A stretch of DNA of 64,000 nt, taken from NCBI GenBank assembly GCA_024752435.1, contig CP103023.1, positions 930,001 through 994,000 on the forward strand. The letters run 5' to 3'. The position numbers and the translations under genes are program-made. Under the pieces are notes generated by a model. The model searched no databases and was not told the origin of the DNA. It saw only the letters and a program-made list of their open reading frames with translations. Within the stretch, counting starts at the first letter, position 1; each line of letters opens with the position of its first letter. The DNA comes from Allantophomopsis cytisporea (Eukaryota > Ascomycota > Leotiomycetes > Phacidiales > Phacidiaceae). Positions 34,567 to 46,661 of this stretch are shown here, one piece after another.

Positions 34567-35668
34567 CTAGTCTTGGCTTTCAGTTGCAGGTAAAGTCGAC
34601 TCAAATTTCAAGATGTCATCGATTGTGCCTTTTGCTGAATCCCACCACCCCTGCCAATTTGACCCAAAAATCTTCTCAAACTCAGAGATATCGCACCTCA
34701 CCATTGGGTCTAGGAACCCATCCCCCTCCCTACTCCGGTGCACACGGTGTTACAAATCGGGGTATGTCTCATGGACTTTATTGACCAGGTGATTGACACT
34801 CATCGTACCCGCATGGAATAGATATCTCTGATTCCCTGGCACTACTGTGTCTAGACTCTTGACATGAATAGCTGCTACATCCTCGACATCTCTCTCGTAG
34901 TCAATAACGCACACATGATTGGGATTGAAGAAACGTGACGAATATTCTGTGGGAGACTTACATGAAATGGGGGAATAAGAACCCAGGCTCCCCCTTGTCA
35001 AAAACACTGTTATAAATTGCCGACATCCCTCCAAGTCCATCTTTTGCCGGTGTAAATCCCGCATGGATACACCTTCCAGTAATACTCGGAGCCAACAATA
35101 CCACAAGATCAAATCCAGGCTTATACTTCTCCGTGAAAGCCCATGATTTATGTTCCGCCGTCGTCTTGGCGTACATATATGCCGCTCCAGCACTCTGCAG
35201 TCCTTCCTCGTGGGTGATATTGTTATAATCCTTCTCAGACACGACTCCTGCACGGAGTAGGTCCTGAGGGAGTTTCATCGTCGACACAATGCTGCCAGTG
35301 ATTATAACGCGCTTGACGGAGGGAGAATTTGCAGCGGCAGAGAGGATGCTTTCATCAATAATCCATGTGGATTCTATAACGTTGTTCTGAAAATCAGAGT
35401 ATGCGAGTGGCGTCGCGACGTGAATTATTGCGCTCACTGTCTTGGCCACTGCATCGAATGCGTGAGGGGTAGTGAGATCCGGAACCTCGGTGATCATCAA
35501 TGCCTTGGAGTCGATGTATGAAGCGTATCTCTCATAGAGGAAAGGATATGATTTTTTATGAGAGCGCACAATCGCGTTTACGACGTGGCCTCCGGAGAGC
35601 AGTTGCTCGAGTACAAATGATCCCACGCTGCCAGTGGCACCCGTTAAGAGGATGGAATTGAAAGATAT
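34567..35668 (-). pseudogene. NAD(P)-dependent reductase (Gre2 / dihydroflavonol-reductase type), start lost and internal stop
   Basis: Exons 35668-34962 and 34891-34567 (70-bp intron) would give about 343 codons, the family's usual length. The N-terminus reads LLTGATGSVGSFVLEQLL (Rossmann GxxGxxG) and the middle has ITGSIVST and AYMYAKTTAEH (Tyr-x3-Lys catalytic pair). The intron join produces FIDVEDVAAIHVKSLD, typical of extended SDRs. Two lesions are visible. At the expected start the sequence is ATATCTTTC, so ATG has apparently become ATA and no other ATG serves. At 34750-34752 a TAA interrupts the frame (YPDL-stop-HRV), after which conserved sequence continues (SEFEKIFGSNWQGWWDSAK) to TAG at 34567. 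Both are C:G to T:A changes. An unseen upstream exon could still supply a start. Confidence 0.8.
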
Positions 35669-36191
35669 TTCTGGTGATCAAGTTGCAATACAGTATCCGA
35701 ATTATGTTCGAAGAGAAAGAAGACGATACAGAGAGTGTTATATATATCATCATCACTGCTTATGAAGCAACTTTAGAGTCTGAATAGTTAACCGAAAGAA
35801 GCAATTCTGAAGCGTGATTAGTTAAAAGAATGAAACAATCTCAGAGTCTGATTAGTGAACAAGATAATTTCGCCGACTTGAGAGCTATTTTAATTCAACC
35901 CGTTCACGGAGTCCATGTTCTGATTTCAAATAATACAACGTTTCACGCGATGTGTATTTCGTTTTTATCATGGGCTCTGATTCCTTAGCCATCCCGTAAT
36001 CCTTGAAATTTCTTGGTTAGAATATACAACTTCAGTTTCTCTCCATAACTGTCAAAAATCACGATCATAAGTTAATTCCATTTGTAAAACTCATGCCCCA
36101 TTCTATTAGTATCTTGTCCCAAGTCTATCATATAATTCCCCTAACATAGACGCGTTCTTCCAATACATAACTTCTAAACAAATATTGCGAA
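35669..36191. other. Intergenic, no gene seen
   Basis: About 0.5 kb, AT-rich; it lies between two minus-strand genes and holds nothing recognisable. Confidence 0.5.
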
Positions 36192-36620
36192 TCATTTCGT
36201 GAAATCTCCTGTGAAGTCTCCTATCTCCTGCTTTGCTCCCTCAACAGGAGGGAGCCAAGGAACTCTGGATCGCGTAAACAACTCCAAATCCGGCTTGTAT
36301 ACCACCGCAGCATCATAATCATCAATGCAACCAGCCTTAATAACCATAGTCTCCGGATATCCGTCTGAGGTCCGATATAGCAGGCTACCACACTCAGCGC
36401 AAGCATGATTGGTGATGGCATTACCACTCCCTGCGAGTTTGGACCATGTCTTGAGGGATCCGGATAGGACTTTGAGGGTGTTGAGGGGATACAAGATGTT
36501 GAGCGCAAACGCGGCGCCAGTGAGTTTGCGCTCGTCTATACAATGACAGCGGAATGTGAGGAGAGGTTCGGCGTTGAAGGAGATGCGGTTTTCTCCACAC
36601 AGACAAGACGATTGAGTCAT
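36192..36620 (-). CDS. GFA-domain (CENP-V-like) zinc protein
   Basis: A single-exon gene of 142 residues. It has the GFA layout: CLCG at residues 7-10, a CHC motif at about 25-27, KLTGAAFALNILYP, and HACAECGSLLYRTSDGYPE around 72-90. The family is named for the glutathione-dependent formaldehyde-activating enzyme and binds zinc through these cysteines, but for most fungal members the activity is unknown. One feature is unusual: the canonical CHCxxC zinc motif here reads CHCIDER, so the third Cys is replaced by Glu. The C-terminal PWLPPVEGAKQ fits the usual end. The protein should be cytosolic. Confidence 0.9.
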   Translation of the reverse strand: MTQSSCLCGENRISFNAEPLLTFRCHCIDERKLTGAAFALNILYPLNTLKVLSGSLKTWSKLAGSGNAITNHACAECGSLLYRTSDGYPETMVIKAGCIDDYDAAVVYKPDLELFTRSRVPWLPPVEGAKQEIGDFTGDFTK

Positions 36621-39205
36621 GTTGAAGTCTGAGACAAATACTTAATTGTGTATTAGTAATTGTCTTGATGGGAGGATGATAATTCTGGTACAGATCAAGC
36701 TGAAGGTTTAAGGTGCGTTGCTGATATTTAAATACACATATTGAATTGCATAGACCTTCCTAGGTTTATGTTCTGCAAATATATCTGGACGCTGATACGA
36801 CTGATGCATATTGAGTTTGTTGCGTTGGTCATCAATCACAATAAATCAAGTATTCTCAGCTGATTGTGGAGATGTAGTTCTCGAAATAAGTGATCTCAAT
36901 CATTTTTTCAGTTGTAGCTTATAAATATAAGCTAACATGTCAGGACCTCGGCGATTTCAACATCTGATTAGTCGTTACCACGGCTCACCTCACACAAGCT
37001 TGCAAACGGATTAATCCTAATGGGCTTGCGTTATTATTCGAATGAGCTTACATCAATCATTTCCTTGCTCATGAATGATCCAAATTGTTTGAAAAAAAAA
37101 ACAAAAAAAAGCCCCCCTATGAAACTCAATTTCGAAAGGATAGCAAACGCTTCGCTTACAATCAGAGATCTTCCTTGATCCTCTTTTTAAAGCTCAAACT
37201 CAAAGTATTCAGCTGAGCTATTAACCTACCAAATCTAAGTCCCGTTCGTGTACAAGTTCTAGCTCGAGCTCTAATGGTCCTAGGGTTCAACTCTGAAGCC
37301 AACAACTCCAGCAAATCCGATTGGACTATCGATCAATGCCGAAGGCTCAACTGTATTTAGACATCATAGGTAAACTGTACGTCTGGCCTTAGTATGCGGA
37401 AATTCGCTTGAATACTCCCTCGTACACCAACAAAAACATCTCTATGAGATATTCTGAATCAACATAGTGCAACGCTGCAGCCCTAGCTAACATGCTTGTA
37501 AGGAAACATACAATTAAGACTTCATATCGATCCCTGTGTAATGGGCGAGCGTGATTTCCGTGATCACATCATCCTCCATTTATGGAATTCTAGATAATCC
37601 ACAGTTATATAATCTCACAATAGAGAGGGTTTGAGTCTTGCTCCGATATTATAACCTTCATCTTACACTTATAGTATAAATTCTTGATATAAATCAAAGA
37701 GTTCGAGTGGTTGTAGTTCGGGCCACCTAGCTCTTTGCTTTGGCCGAAGCCCTCCGAAACTCCTTGACCTGAGTCCGCATTGATGCTCGGGTAAGTATGA
37801 TCTCTCGTAGACAATTCTTACTTTGGAATGGCCTTTCTCTCCGACGGGTCAACTAGCTTAGCAAATCTATAGACAGTGTAAGCAGAGATGACTGGAAGTA
37901 TTCGAAGCCAGATAGTCAATCTCACAAGCTCAACGTTAATGAATCATATCTCACTTATATTCAGCAAGTTCCTAGTTAGACCAATCTTTGCAAGCCTTCA
38001 CAATTCCTCATGCAGACGATAGACAAGCTATGCCATACGCTTATGCACAGCATGTTTCTCGCGGATTTCCGCGACTGGTGGGGCTGCGGAGCCTATGATA
38101 CTCGCAAGCGGATACCACGATGTGGAGCCAAATAATGACTGCATAGGCAATAATGGTACCGACAGAACTTTTTCAAACCAGCGTTTTCAGCATGTCGTCC
38201 CTCTGCGATAGCTGTTGGAGTGACAGGACGCTTGAATCCCGAAGTTGCCGGCTTCGGTGTGCACGGCACGATCGTTGATGGAGGAGACTTCAGCAACTAT
38301 TTTATGTCTCAATGTAACAACACGAGAAAAGAAGACCGAGGAGTTTCATTGGATTGTATAAGATAGATTGAGAGAGAAGCTCGAATATGAGCAGAGATCT
38401 TTATTATATATACATTTGAAAAGTCATGGAAATGCGTTCGCAGCGTAGCTTGTCTGAGAATATAACGTTATAGCCTTACAACAGGCGCCCCCAACACTAA
38501 ATTTCAGAATGAAGCCAAAAAGTACACATCTGGGCAGGCGCTTGAAAAGCATCATTCAACGGCTGTGTAATGAGAATAGTAGAGATATTCCTAATGTTGC
38601 GGCTGTAGGGTAGTATTATGGCGTTATTCGCAACGGCAACTCCACTTTAAGCTACGGAACGGCTCCCCCGACATTCTGTACTGTGTAGTCGGCTAGTAAA
38701 GTCAATTTGATCGGCACTCGAAAAAGCCCAATTGAGTCAAAGACGATACGCTTTGACCCCTATTCCTCACAAAGCCTATCACCTTAAGTCAACTTCTTAT
38801 TTGTTCAACATACTGGACCCTTGATCAAGATACCTGGGAATGGATACAATCTTCTTGTCGGAAGATTGTGTAACCAAGTCACTATAGCAGTGAATATGCA
38901 CAAATATTGAATTATATTGTTAAAGCGTAAAGAACCTCAACTATTCTGTTAGCTACAGTATATAAGCGGGGAAAGTACATTGATGTAACCAACATGAAAT
39001 TACCATACGATTTACCATGGGACGTAGCATTGAGATCCCATTTTCGACTGCATATTTAGACACTCCGTCTCATAAAGAGACCCACACTAATATCCGACAT
39101 AGCATGATAGCTTCGATATAAGTACTGGCCATCCGCTCTCGTAACGTTTGTCCATAACTTAAAACTAAGAGGTTAGTAGATTACCTGCCTTATACTTTAT
39201 CAAAG
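36621..39205. other. 2.6-kb intergenic region, no supportable gene
   Basis: AT-rich, with a poly-A/poly-C run near 37092-37120 and only short frames. A small minus-strand frame near 38.1-38.3 kb has no recognisable motif. The final 200 bp should be the promoter of the GMC gene. No terminal inverted repeats were noticed. Confidence 0.55.
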
Positions 39206-41148
39206 ATGGCCGGTACACTTCCTGTCCTCAAATCTCTGGACGAGTTTCTCCAAGGCTCTTATGACTATATTGTTATCGGTGGCGGGAATACTGGTTTGTC
39301 TGCGAACTCGTAATCGGATTCAAGAACTAATCAATTCCAGGACTTCCTGTTGCTGCTCGTCTCTCGGAAGACCCCAACATCAAGGTCGCTGTTATTGAAG
39401 CTGGCAGTGCAAAACTAGGAGATCCTTTAGTTCTAACACCTGCTGCATTCCCAAGTTTGATTGGCAAAGAAGATTATGATTGGAAGTTCACAACTGTCCC
39501 ACAGGTGCGTTATACAGATGGTATTCATTGAAGCATATTCATATCAATACAGGCCGGGACAAACTCCATTGAACACTCATGGCCCCGTGGGAAGCTTTTA
39601 GGAGGCTCCTCGGCGATCAATTACATGATGTACGGACGAGGTCAAGTTTCAGAATACGATGATTGGGAGAAACTCACTGGTCTTAAAGGATGGGGTTGGA
39701 AGGATATTCTACCTTACTTTTTGAAGCACGAAGATTTCAACGAGACAAAGGAGTCGTCTGACATACGTCAATCTGACTTTGCCTTTGAGAAGGAACATCA
39801 CGGGTCAGGCGGCCCAATCAAGACCAGCTTCGCGACTTTCAGATCTCCTGTTGAAACAGACTACCACGAGGCCTCTGAGACCGCAGCCATTCCCAAGTCT
39901 CGAGATGCGTGGAGTGGGGATCATCGTGGCATTTACGCAAACCTTGCTACCATCGATCGTAGCGGACCTGGCACTCGGAGTTATGCCGTTACTGGATACT
40001 TGGAACCTTATGGTCAACGACCAAATCTCGCAGTGCTCACCAATGCCCTTGTTGAAAAGATATTCTTCAAGGAAGGAGGGGCTGTTCCTACTGTGGAAGG
40101 GGTTCTCTTCTCGTATGACAACAAACTTTACAAGCTGTCAAGCAGAATTGCTACCATCCTTTCAGCTGGTGCAGTAATGACCCCCAAGATCCTCGAGCTT
40201 TCTGGTGTTGGACCAAAATCGATCCTGTCAAAGTTAAATATTGATGTTATCGTTGATAATCCAAGAGTTGGTGACGTTGAAGATCACATAATCACTGGGT
40301 TGATGTATGATCTTAACGACGGCGAATTTTCTCTTGACCAACTTCATATCCCTGAGTTGAAGGACAAAGAGATCCAAAAGTATGCCAGTGGGAAGCCCGG
40401 CCCTATGGCCAATGCTGTCTCGAACAGTGGGTTCCTTTCCCTCAAGGACGTTGCTAGCCCCGAGGAAATGGACGAAGTTTCTAGGATTATTGGGGTACAT
40501 AAAGAAACTCTCAAAACCGATCTCGATCGTAACCGAAGTGACATTCTTCTCGCCCGCTTACAGGATCCTGACGCTGCTATATTTCAGCTCATCGCACTGG
40601 TCGCAACCATTAACTTTGGCGGACGACATTATACCCAAGAACTTCTTCCTGCATCTCCTGATAACTCCCGCTTCTCAATTGCCGTTGGTCTTCACCAGTG
40701 CCTCTCTCGTGGCACAATCCACATCACGTCTGCGGACCCTACAAAGCAGCCTGCTATCGACCCTCAGATCCTGGGGCACCCTGTCGATGAGCTGATTCTG
40801 GCCTACGCCCTTCGTTTTGTCCAGAACAAGATTGCCAACACATCTCCGCTGAAGGATAGGCTCAAGAAACGTGTATCACCAGCTCCGGAAGTGGATTTGA
40901 ATAATCTAGAAGATGCCATTACCTATGTTAGAAGCCACACAGGGACTGAATTCCATCCTATTGCAACCGCAAGTCTAGGAACTGTGGTAGATGAAAAATT
41001 GAATGTCAAGGGTGTTAAGGGCTTGAAAGTGTGCGATGCCAGTATTATACCGCTACACATAAGTGGAAATATTCAATGCCTTTGTTATGCGATTGGGGAG
41101 AGAGGGGCTGATCTCATCAAAGATGCAGAGACCGGCGTTGGGGAGTAG
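39206..41148 (+). CDS. GMC oxidoreductase
   Basis: Exons 39206-39293, 39341-39504 and 39553-41148 (introns 47 and 48 bp) give 615 residues. The first two exons supply the FAD-binding start (YIVIGGGNTGLPVAARL, then VAVIEAG). The third begins at AGTNSIEHSWPRGKLLGGSS, the first GMC signature region, followed by AINYMMYGRG. LSAGAVMTPKILELSGVG is the second signature. The C-terminal active site reads FHPIATASLG and later VCDASIIPLHISGNIQ, in the positions of the catalytic His pair and the conserved asparagine. No signal peptide is visible, so the protein may be intracellular, unlike secreted aryl-alcohol oxidases. It should oxidise an alcohol with FAD; the substrate is not known. Confidence 0.92.
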
Positions 41149-42002
41149 GTAGTTACGCGTCCTTTAGAAGTAGATTCGGGAATAAGTATGCTTGCCCCAC
41201 CCTCGCAGCCACTCGTGTTAACTTGGGACCACGCGCTTTAACAATGCGCATTCCTTCTATCTGAAGACTGCAGAGCACGTTTTCGTTATGCTTCCGAAAG
41301 TTTCTGCACTCTCAGGGCGGCTTCGGTTGTGACTGCGCGAGGGAGGACTGGCTCTGGTCCTTCGTTCCGCTCTTACTCAGATGTGGGACGCCAGAGCGAT
41401 ATTCAAATGTAATGCGGTGACTTCTCGGCATTGAAGGGGCTATTTCCAACAGGTCAATTCTCAGTGAGCACTACAAGGTGCAGCTCTGGAATGAACACTT
41501 GTTGCAGTAAAGCCCTGAGGTTGGTATTACGATGCAAAGTAGCATTACAGTTCTTGTGAGTTGCATATTGGGGTCTGTTCGTCTCGAGAGGTGATCGGGC
41601 TATATCTTGACTAGATGATTATTTCCACAAAATTGCATGGAATAATCCGACACATGAAGTACATACATTCTGGAAATCAAAAGATGTTTCGCTGAGCAAC
41701 ACACGACTGGGAAATTATCCGGTTCTTCTCACTTCCGCTACCACTATATCTGTTGCTTTTCACCTAAGCTAGCCAGTTGATTGGGAATATCTCCGGATAT
41801 AGGTGATAAGTACAACTAAGTTAATGTCTTTTCAAAGCACATGTGATGGAGGAGCTGTACTTTTGGATTTGCAAGAGTCACTCGAAGCTCATGATAAACC
41901 TGCCATACAGGATTTTTGTGTTACAAAAGTTCTTGCATCTCTTAGTATAATATAATATGAGATATCTAAGGGGTATAGTATAGTATTTGGCTATGTAAAA
42001 TC
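41149..42002. other. Intergenic, convergent genes
   Basis: About 0.85 kb between the GMC gene and a minus-strand membrane-protein remnant. No gene or repeat noted. Confidence 0.5.
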
Positions 42003-43205
42003 CTATGGAAACATCAGAAAATATTGACTCCAACCTATCGTTTGATACATCGAAGCCTCTGAGGATCGAAGAGAGAGAAAGATCAGAACAATGAGAGCAG
42101 CCCTTGCGATAGTATAGAAGACTCCCAAAAGTCCTAGAAAAAACTCTACATCTTCACCATCGTGGGTGAGAGCAAATGTATAGGTTAACCATAAGTACAC
42201 GAGAAGTACAGATGCGAGAGTGCTGGTGCAACATCCTCTCCATATAATTGTTTCTGCTCGAGATGGGAAGGTCTAATTCCATGCAAGAAAATGGAAGGAG
42301 CAGAATAAAATACCAAATAGAAGGGTGCTGAATCCTGCATAGACATCTGAACTCAATCGGTGACGACTAAACTTGTCTAGTTTTCGTGCATTGTTTCTTC
42401 TTTTCAAAACTTCATTGACCAGAATGGTAGAGTGCACTATAATAGCGTGCCCTTCTACAGCATACGGTTTGTCCCACCATGCAATATAAATGAACACAGA
42501 AGTGAAGACAAATGCTGCGGTTGTTAACTCAAGCTGAGAAATTGGGAGTCCAGCTATAGCACGACCAATGCAGTTGACTATCACATGGCCTCCGTCAGTA
42601 GCACTCATTTCAAGGTGATTAGGTTTTTTTTATACCAATAAGATATAGTGACTGTAACAAGGCAAAGCCCTTAGCAAAAGGATCCAGCTTGCTTCGGTCG
42701 CAGATATCATCTTTTGTTATAGTCTGCATTGTACGTAGAGAACCTCGAAACTCATCGTTCTGAAGCAACTCTTGCATCTCACTCAATGTCAGACGTTCTA
42801 GAACAAATCCCCCTTTCACTTCAAGCATGGCAACGAACCCGCCCATTTTGGCGAAGAAAGCATGGGTTCTAGACCATGCCTCATTTTTGGGTCCAAATCG
42901 TATACCCTCCAGCTCTCGCTCTGACTTTATCGCAGTACTGCGCTCGAGCGTGGCGACTTGCACTGTAAATTTGGGAGTAACAATTGTGACTAATATCCAC
43001 TTGATTTTTCGTAAGAATTTCCTATAGTAGGGCCATTCTTTCCATGAGGCCTCTGCCTCCGAAAGGCTGGGAAAATTCATGTGAACCACTGTCCAGGTAC
43101 AAACGAAAGAACAGAGAAGCAGCTCATGATGATGTCGATTGTGCCACGTCCCGGATCGTTGGAAGTAGAGACCCAACCGACTCGGGTAGTATTGGACTCA
43201 TTCAT
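42003..43205 (-). pseudogene. Fungal multi-span membrane protein, frameshift and in-frame stop
   Basis: The pieces read as one gene with a start at 43205 (MNESNTTRVGWVSTSNDPGRG), a 46-bp intron (42590-42635) and an end at 42003. Predicted membrane spans include SFVCTWTVVHMNFP, FVFTSVFIYIAWW, FSTLLFGILFCSFHFLAW and LGVFYTIARAALIVLIFLSL. The intron joins LQSLYLI to HVIVNCIGRAIAGLPISQLE. This matches an uncharacterised fungal integral-membrane family, recalled by its conserved CTWTVxHxN and GLPISQLEL segments. Two lesions are present: a frameshift near 43104-43116 (CTTTCG where an extra base would restore frame) and TAG at 42273-42275 in FLAWN-stop-TFPSR, where CAG is likely ancestral. A sequencing error could explain the frameshift. 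Confidence 0.7.
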
Positions 43206-43381
43206 GATGGCTCTGAGTGGAATGTGCTTCCGTATTTTCCGATATTCAAATTGTTATTCTGACACACTAATAGGAAGCATGGGAATACTCAGAATAATAT
43301 GCTAGCTGATGGGGTTCTTACTGCCGATAAAGCTAAAGACTGGCCATGCAGATATCCGGACATCATATCCAGCTACAGTAT

Positions 43382-43729
43382 ATGTCTCAACCAAAGAGCA
43401 TTGTGCAGACATACTACAGGACCCTGGAACTGTTTGACGATGAAACCGATCTTGATCATTTGAACGACCTCAATTTGTCGATAATGCACATCCATTTTCT
43501 TCCTACTGTCCCTCGGCCTAAAGATGGAACACCTGGTCCCATTCCACCTCTAAGGTTGCAGAAGTCCTGCCTAGTCTGCAGAAGCGCTTCTGTTGGGTTG
43601 ACTCATTTTACGTGTCCTTTTGAGGATTGCGATAATTCTACAACCGAATGGGATGAATGGGAAGAGTTATGGAGACATCAGGTAGAGAACGGTCATGTAA
43701 TTTGTCGGGAGACGTTGACTTCGGACTAG
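43382..43729 (+). CDS. Small unknown protein with Cys/His-rich end
   Basis: A single-exon frame of 115 residues from the ATG at 43382; an earlier ATG at 43346 would add 12 residues. It starts MSQPKSIVQTYYRTLELFDD, has a Pro-rich linker (TVPRPKDGTPGPIPPLR) and ends with a compact Cys/His-rich part: CLVCRSASVGLTHFTCPFED, CDNS and RHQVENGHVICRE. This spacing could hold one zinc ion (CxxC, CxxxxC, HxxxxxH). The family is unknown and the frame is moderately long for its composition; transcription evidence would settle it. Confidence 0.5.
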   Translation: MSQPKSIVQTYYRTLELFDDETDLDHLNDLNLSIMHIHFLPTVPRPKDGTPGPIPPLRLQKSCLVCRSASVGLTHFTCPFEDCDNSTTEWDEWEELWRHQVENGHVICRETLTSD

Positions 43730-44553
43730 CTTGGATGGTAGACTTTCCTTGAAGGAAAAAGAGTATTGGCAGCAAATTAGTGAATCTAAGTTTGAGGAGG
43801 GTTATAATCCAGAATTCATCCATAGCTAAGAGAAAGCAACGTCTTACGTAAGAATCTATATATTGACCTGTTTCTAACTACGCATTCAGGGTGTATAAGA
43901 GGATCTCTACCAAACTCTCGTTCAGAAATCGGTCGGACGAAGATCAATAGCCTAAGAGTGCTACCACGGTCCAATCAGGGAGCATGTGGGAGTGTCAGAG
44001 CAGATGGCGTAATGCCTGTCTGTTCTACTACAGTCTGCAGAAGAGAGTCGAACTAAGGCAAAAAGAGAAGGTAGATTAATGATATACGATGAGAATGCCA
44101 TTTTGAATAACCGGGAGTTGAAACAGGATTGAACTTCTTGGGTCATCTGATCTGAGAAGTATTGCGAAACTGAGAGGGTTGTAAAGAAATGCCGGGTTTT
44201 TGATGCACGTCAGACGCCATTTCCGCACTTCTATTGATTTCGTTGTAGTAAGTGTGGTGAAATCCCTGCATATGCGATTACCGACCCAATTTACTATGGG
44301 AGCATGATTTGGTTGTATCAACTGCGATACTCTCCAAGGCCAGTAAATAAAGACGAACTATTCAGCGTTCGTAATGTTTCTAGTCTTCTGATGGGAAGCG
44401 GCGTAAACATTGCACCGTTTTTGGCGCAAAGGTAAAAAGCACTACAAAAGACTTATATAGATTGTATTCGATATTGACCTTGTACTTTCGCACAAGGGCC
44501 TTCTGCACATGAGTCTCTACCTTTTCCATCATCCGGCCCCAGAGATCTCGCTC
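43730..44553. other. Intergenic, no supportable gene
   Basis: About 0.8 kb of mixed composition with short frames only. Confidence 0.5.
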
Positions 44554-46661
44554 CTAGGCCATATAGGTCCTGAAGTGTTGGACAATCATCAATGTGTCAA
44601 CGGATATCCTGTGTTCTTCCTTCGATAGCTTGGCCGCTCCTAGGTACTTTTCAAGAACTTTGTCTAATACTCTCGAAGTAACTGAACAGAAATAAGATGC
44701 CAGTTGCTCTTGTAAGGATTCAGAAAGCTCGAAAGTACTCATGGCATTCTGGCGGGCTACTGCAACTTGCCTTATGGCGAGATGGTGGATTATGGGTTTG
44801 TCTGGCATCCAGGTTGGCTCGACTTTGAGGACAAAATTATTGGCCTTGTTGCCAGTTGTCGTGGTTTTTAAACTAGCCTCACTTGGAAGAGGCTTAATGT
44901 CCAGATCGAGAAGGAAAAACATAGATCTATACGCGAATGGCTGGGGTGTTGGCTCGGGATATGGCGCCTGGATATATGGAATTAGCGAGCCTTTAGAATG
45001 AGGCTCCTCTCCAAACTTGTAGACTATGAGACTCCTTCTTTAAAGTCAGGTCCAAGACCTATCTCGCAGATCCAGCTAGTCGGCATCAACGCGGACTTGA
45101 GCATGCGACTAAGTCTATTCTCCCACTTTGGCTTTGCAAAGATGTCGACAATTTCACCATGGCGTCCACCGAGCTCCCCAATACTCTCAATTAGGTTGTG
45201 GGAGACCTTATCTCCAATCCCCAGGCGGAAGAAACGAATTCTATCCTGGAGCTCCTGGCATATTTTCCAGACGAATTGTAGGGTTTCCGGTGTATGTACT
45301 TCCTCATCTTTGATGATGATAGTTTGCGAGGACTCTCTGTCTTGAAGTCAGTGCTCGACCACCACTTGAAGCGCCCTCAAGAGCTCTGCGCCGCCCATAT
45401 CTGCCTCAATATTGGATAAGTATGCTTTGGCAAAGTTCAAATTCTCCTGCGAATAGAACAGTGATGTGTTCCACATACTTTCTGCCACGTTACTAAGGGA
45501 CAATACGTTGAAAGCCCAGGACGCTGGTAGGCCAACTAGGGAGCGAAGCATAGCACGGTGAAGTGTTTCGATTCTGGAACTATATGTACCGTTCGTAGAC
45601 CAGTCCATTGACCCAGATCGATCCAGGACAAACGCAATTTCCCCAGCCGAGTTGTTGGCTCGAACAGCATCACTAAATATGTCCCATAGCTTGATTTTGA
45701 CCATCAGTGCTGCATGGCCTACCGGATTCACAGGTTCCAGGACGGCACGAGAGCGTAGCTGTTGTGCATTCTGCATCTCAACAGTCACAACAAGGTCCTC
45801 TCTCAAGATAGAGTTGTATGACTGTTAGCATGCCACTGATTGTTTGACATCCCTTGATGCCTCTGTCTACTTCTCCTCAACTAAATCAGCGAAACTGGTA
45901 GCCTTAGTCATTTTGAGGACACTTCTACTGGTTTTGATAGGATGGCCAGACGTTGGGTCTAAACTGTTGATAGTACCATTGTCATTGACCTTAACGACAA
46001 CCTCCAGGCCGTCATCCTCTACATTTGTATGTGGCACGTACCCGCCTGCCTGGTTACCATAACGCGGGGCGATTGACATCGATATAACTACGGCCAGGCC
46101 TTCTTTCCATCGCCCACCATAACGGCCGTCAACTCGTTCACGTATGTGATTGGAATTTCAACCACAGTATTGGGGAGGATGTCGCTAATGATAGTCTCGA
46201 ACACCTCAGGCGTGTGTTCTTCGAGGAGCGTAACAGCTTTTCTCTTCTGGATTGTCTTCACAAATTCCTGGTCTCGCTTCTGCCTTGGGCTTAACATGGC
46301 CCTCAAGCTCTCGAAAGTCACCCACGTTACAACGAAAAGACGTCACCACAGCCCCATTATAGAGATGGAAGGTGTAGTTTGGCGATTTCCCCCTCGGATG
46401 CGCTGGTAAAGCTCTGGACAAGCTCAGTGTGGGCGATTGTGCCATCCACCAAGACTTCAACCTGAACACCCAGGAAATGAAGACATAAGTTCGCTGAATC
46501 CGGTAGCAGTGATGCAGGTCGCGATGGCAGCTTTGGCGGGTAGGGCTGTGGATGTAGGATGTGTTGTCGTGATTGTATAAGACGTGGGAAGGTTTGAAAT
46601 TGGCATAATGACCATTAAGCACATCCGTGCCTGTTTCTGTGACATCTTCTACTTGAGTCAT
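44554..46661 (-). pseudogene. VIT + von Willebrand A domain protein, multiply broken
   Basis: Consecutive minus-strand fragments form one gene in several frames. From the 5' end: YTFHLYNGAVVTSFRCNVGD and VKPKAEAR (VIT domain), TLLEEHTPEVFETIISDI and PITYVNEL (VIT continuation), then MSIAPRYGNQAGGYVPHT, then the VWA domain with EIAFVLDRSGSMDW (DxSxS metal site) and RFFRLGIGDKVSHNLIESIG, and a C-terminal stretch ending at 44554. Frameshifts lie near 46361-46390, 46260-46280, 46092-46118 and 44990-45025. A TGA at 45348-45350 sits in VVVEH-stop-LQDRESS, consistent with CGA to TGA. The TAG/TAA around 45.83-45.86 kb may lie in an intron. The 5' start is uncertain. The family is cytosolic in fungi and of unknown function. 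Confidence 0.75.

Noticed and set aside
37250..37300. tRNA-like B-box (ggttcaact)
   Set aside because: No acceptor stem or matching A-box could be paired around it.
45816..45880. TAG and TAA codons in the VIT/VWA gene counted as lesions
   Set aside because: They probably lie in an intron with a GTTGAG donor and a gctaacag acceptor that keeps frame, so I did not count them.
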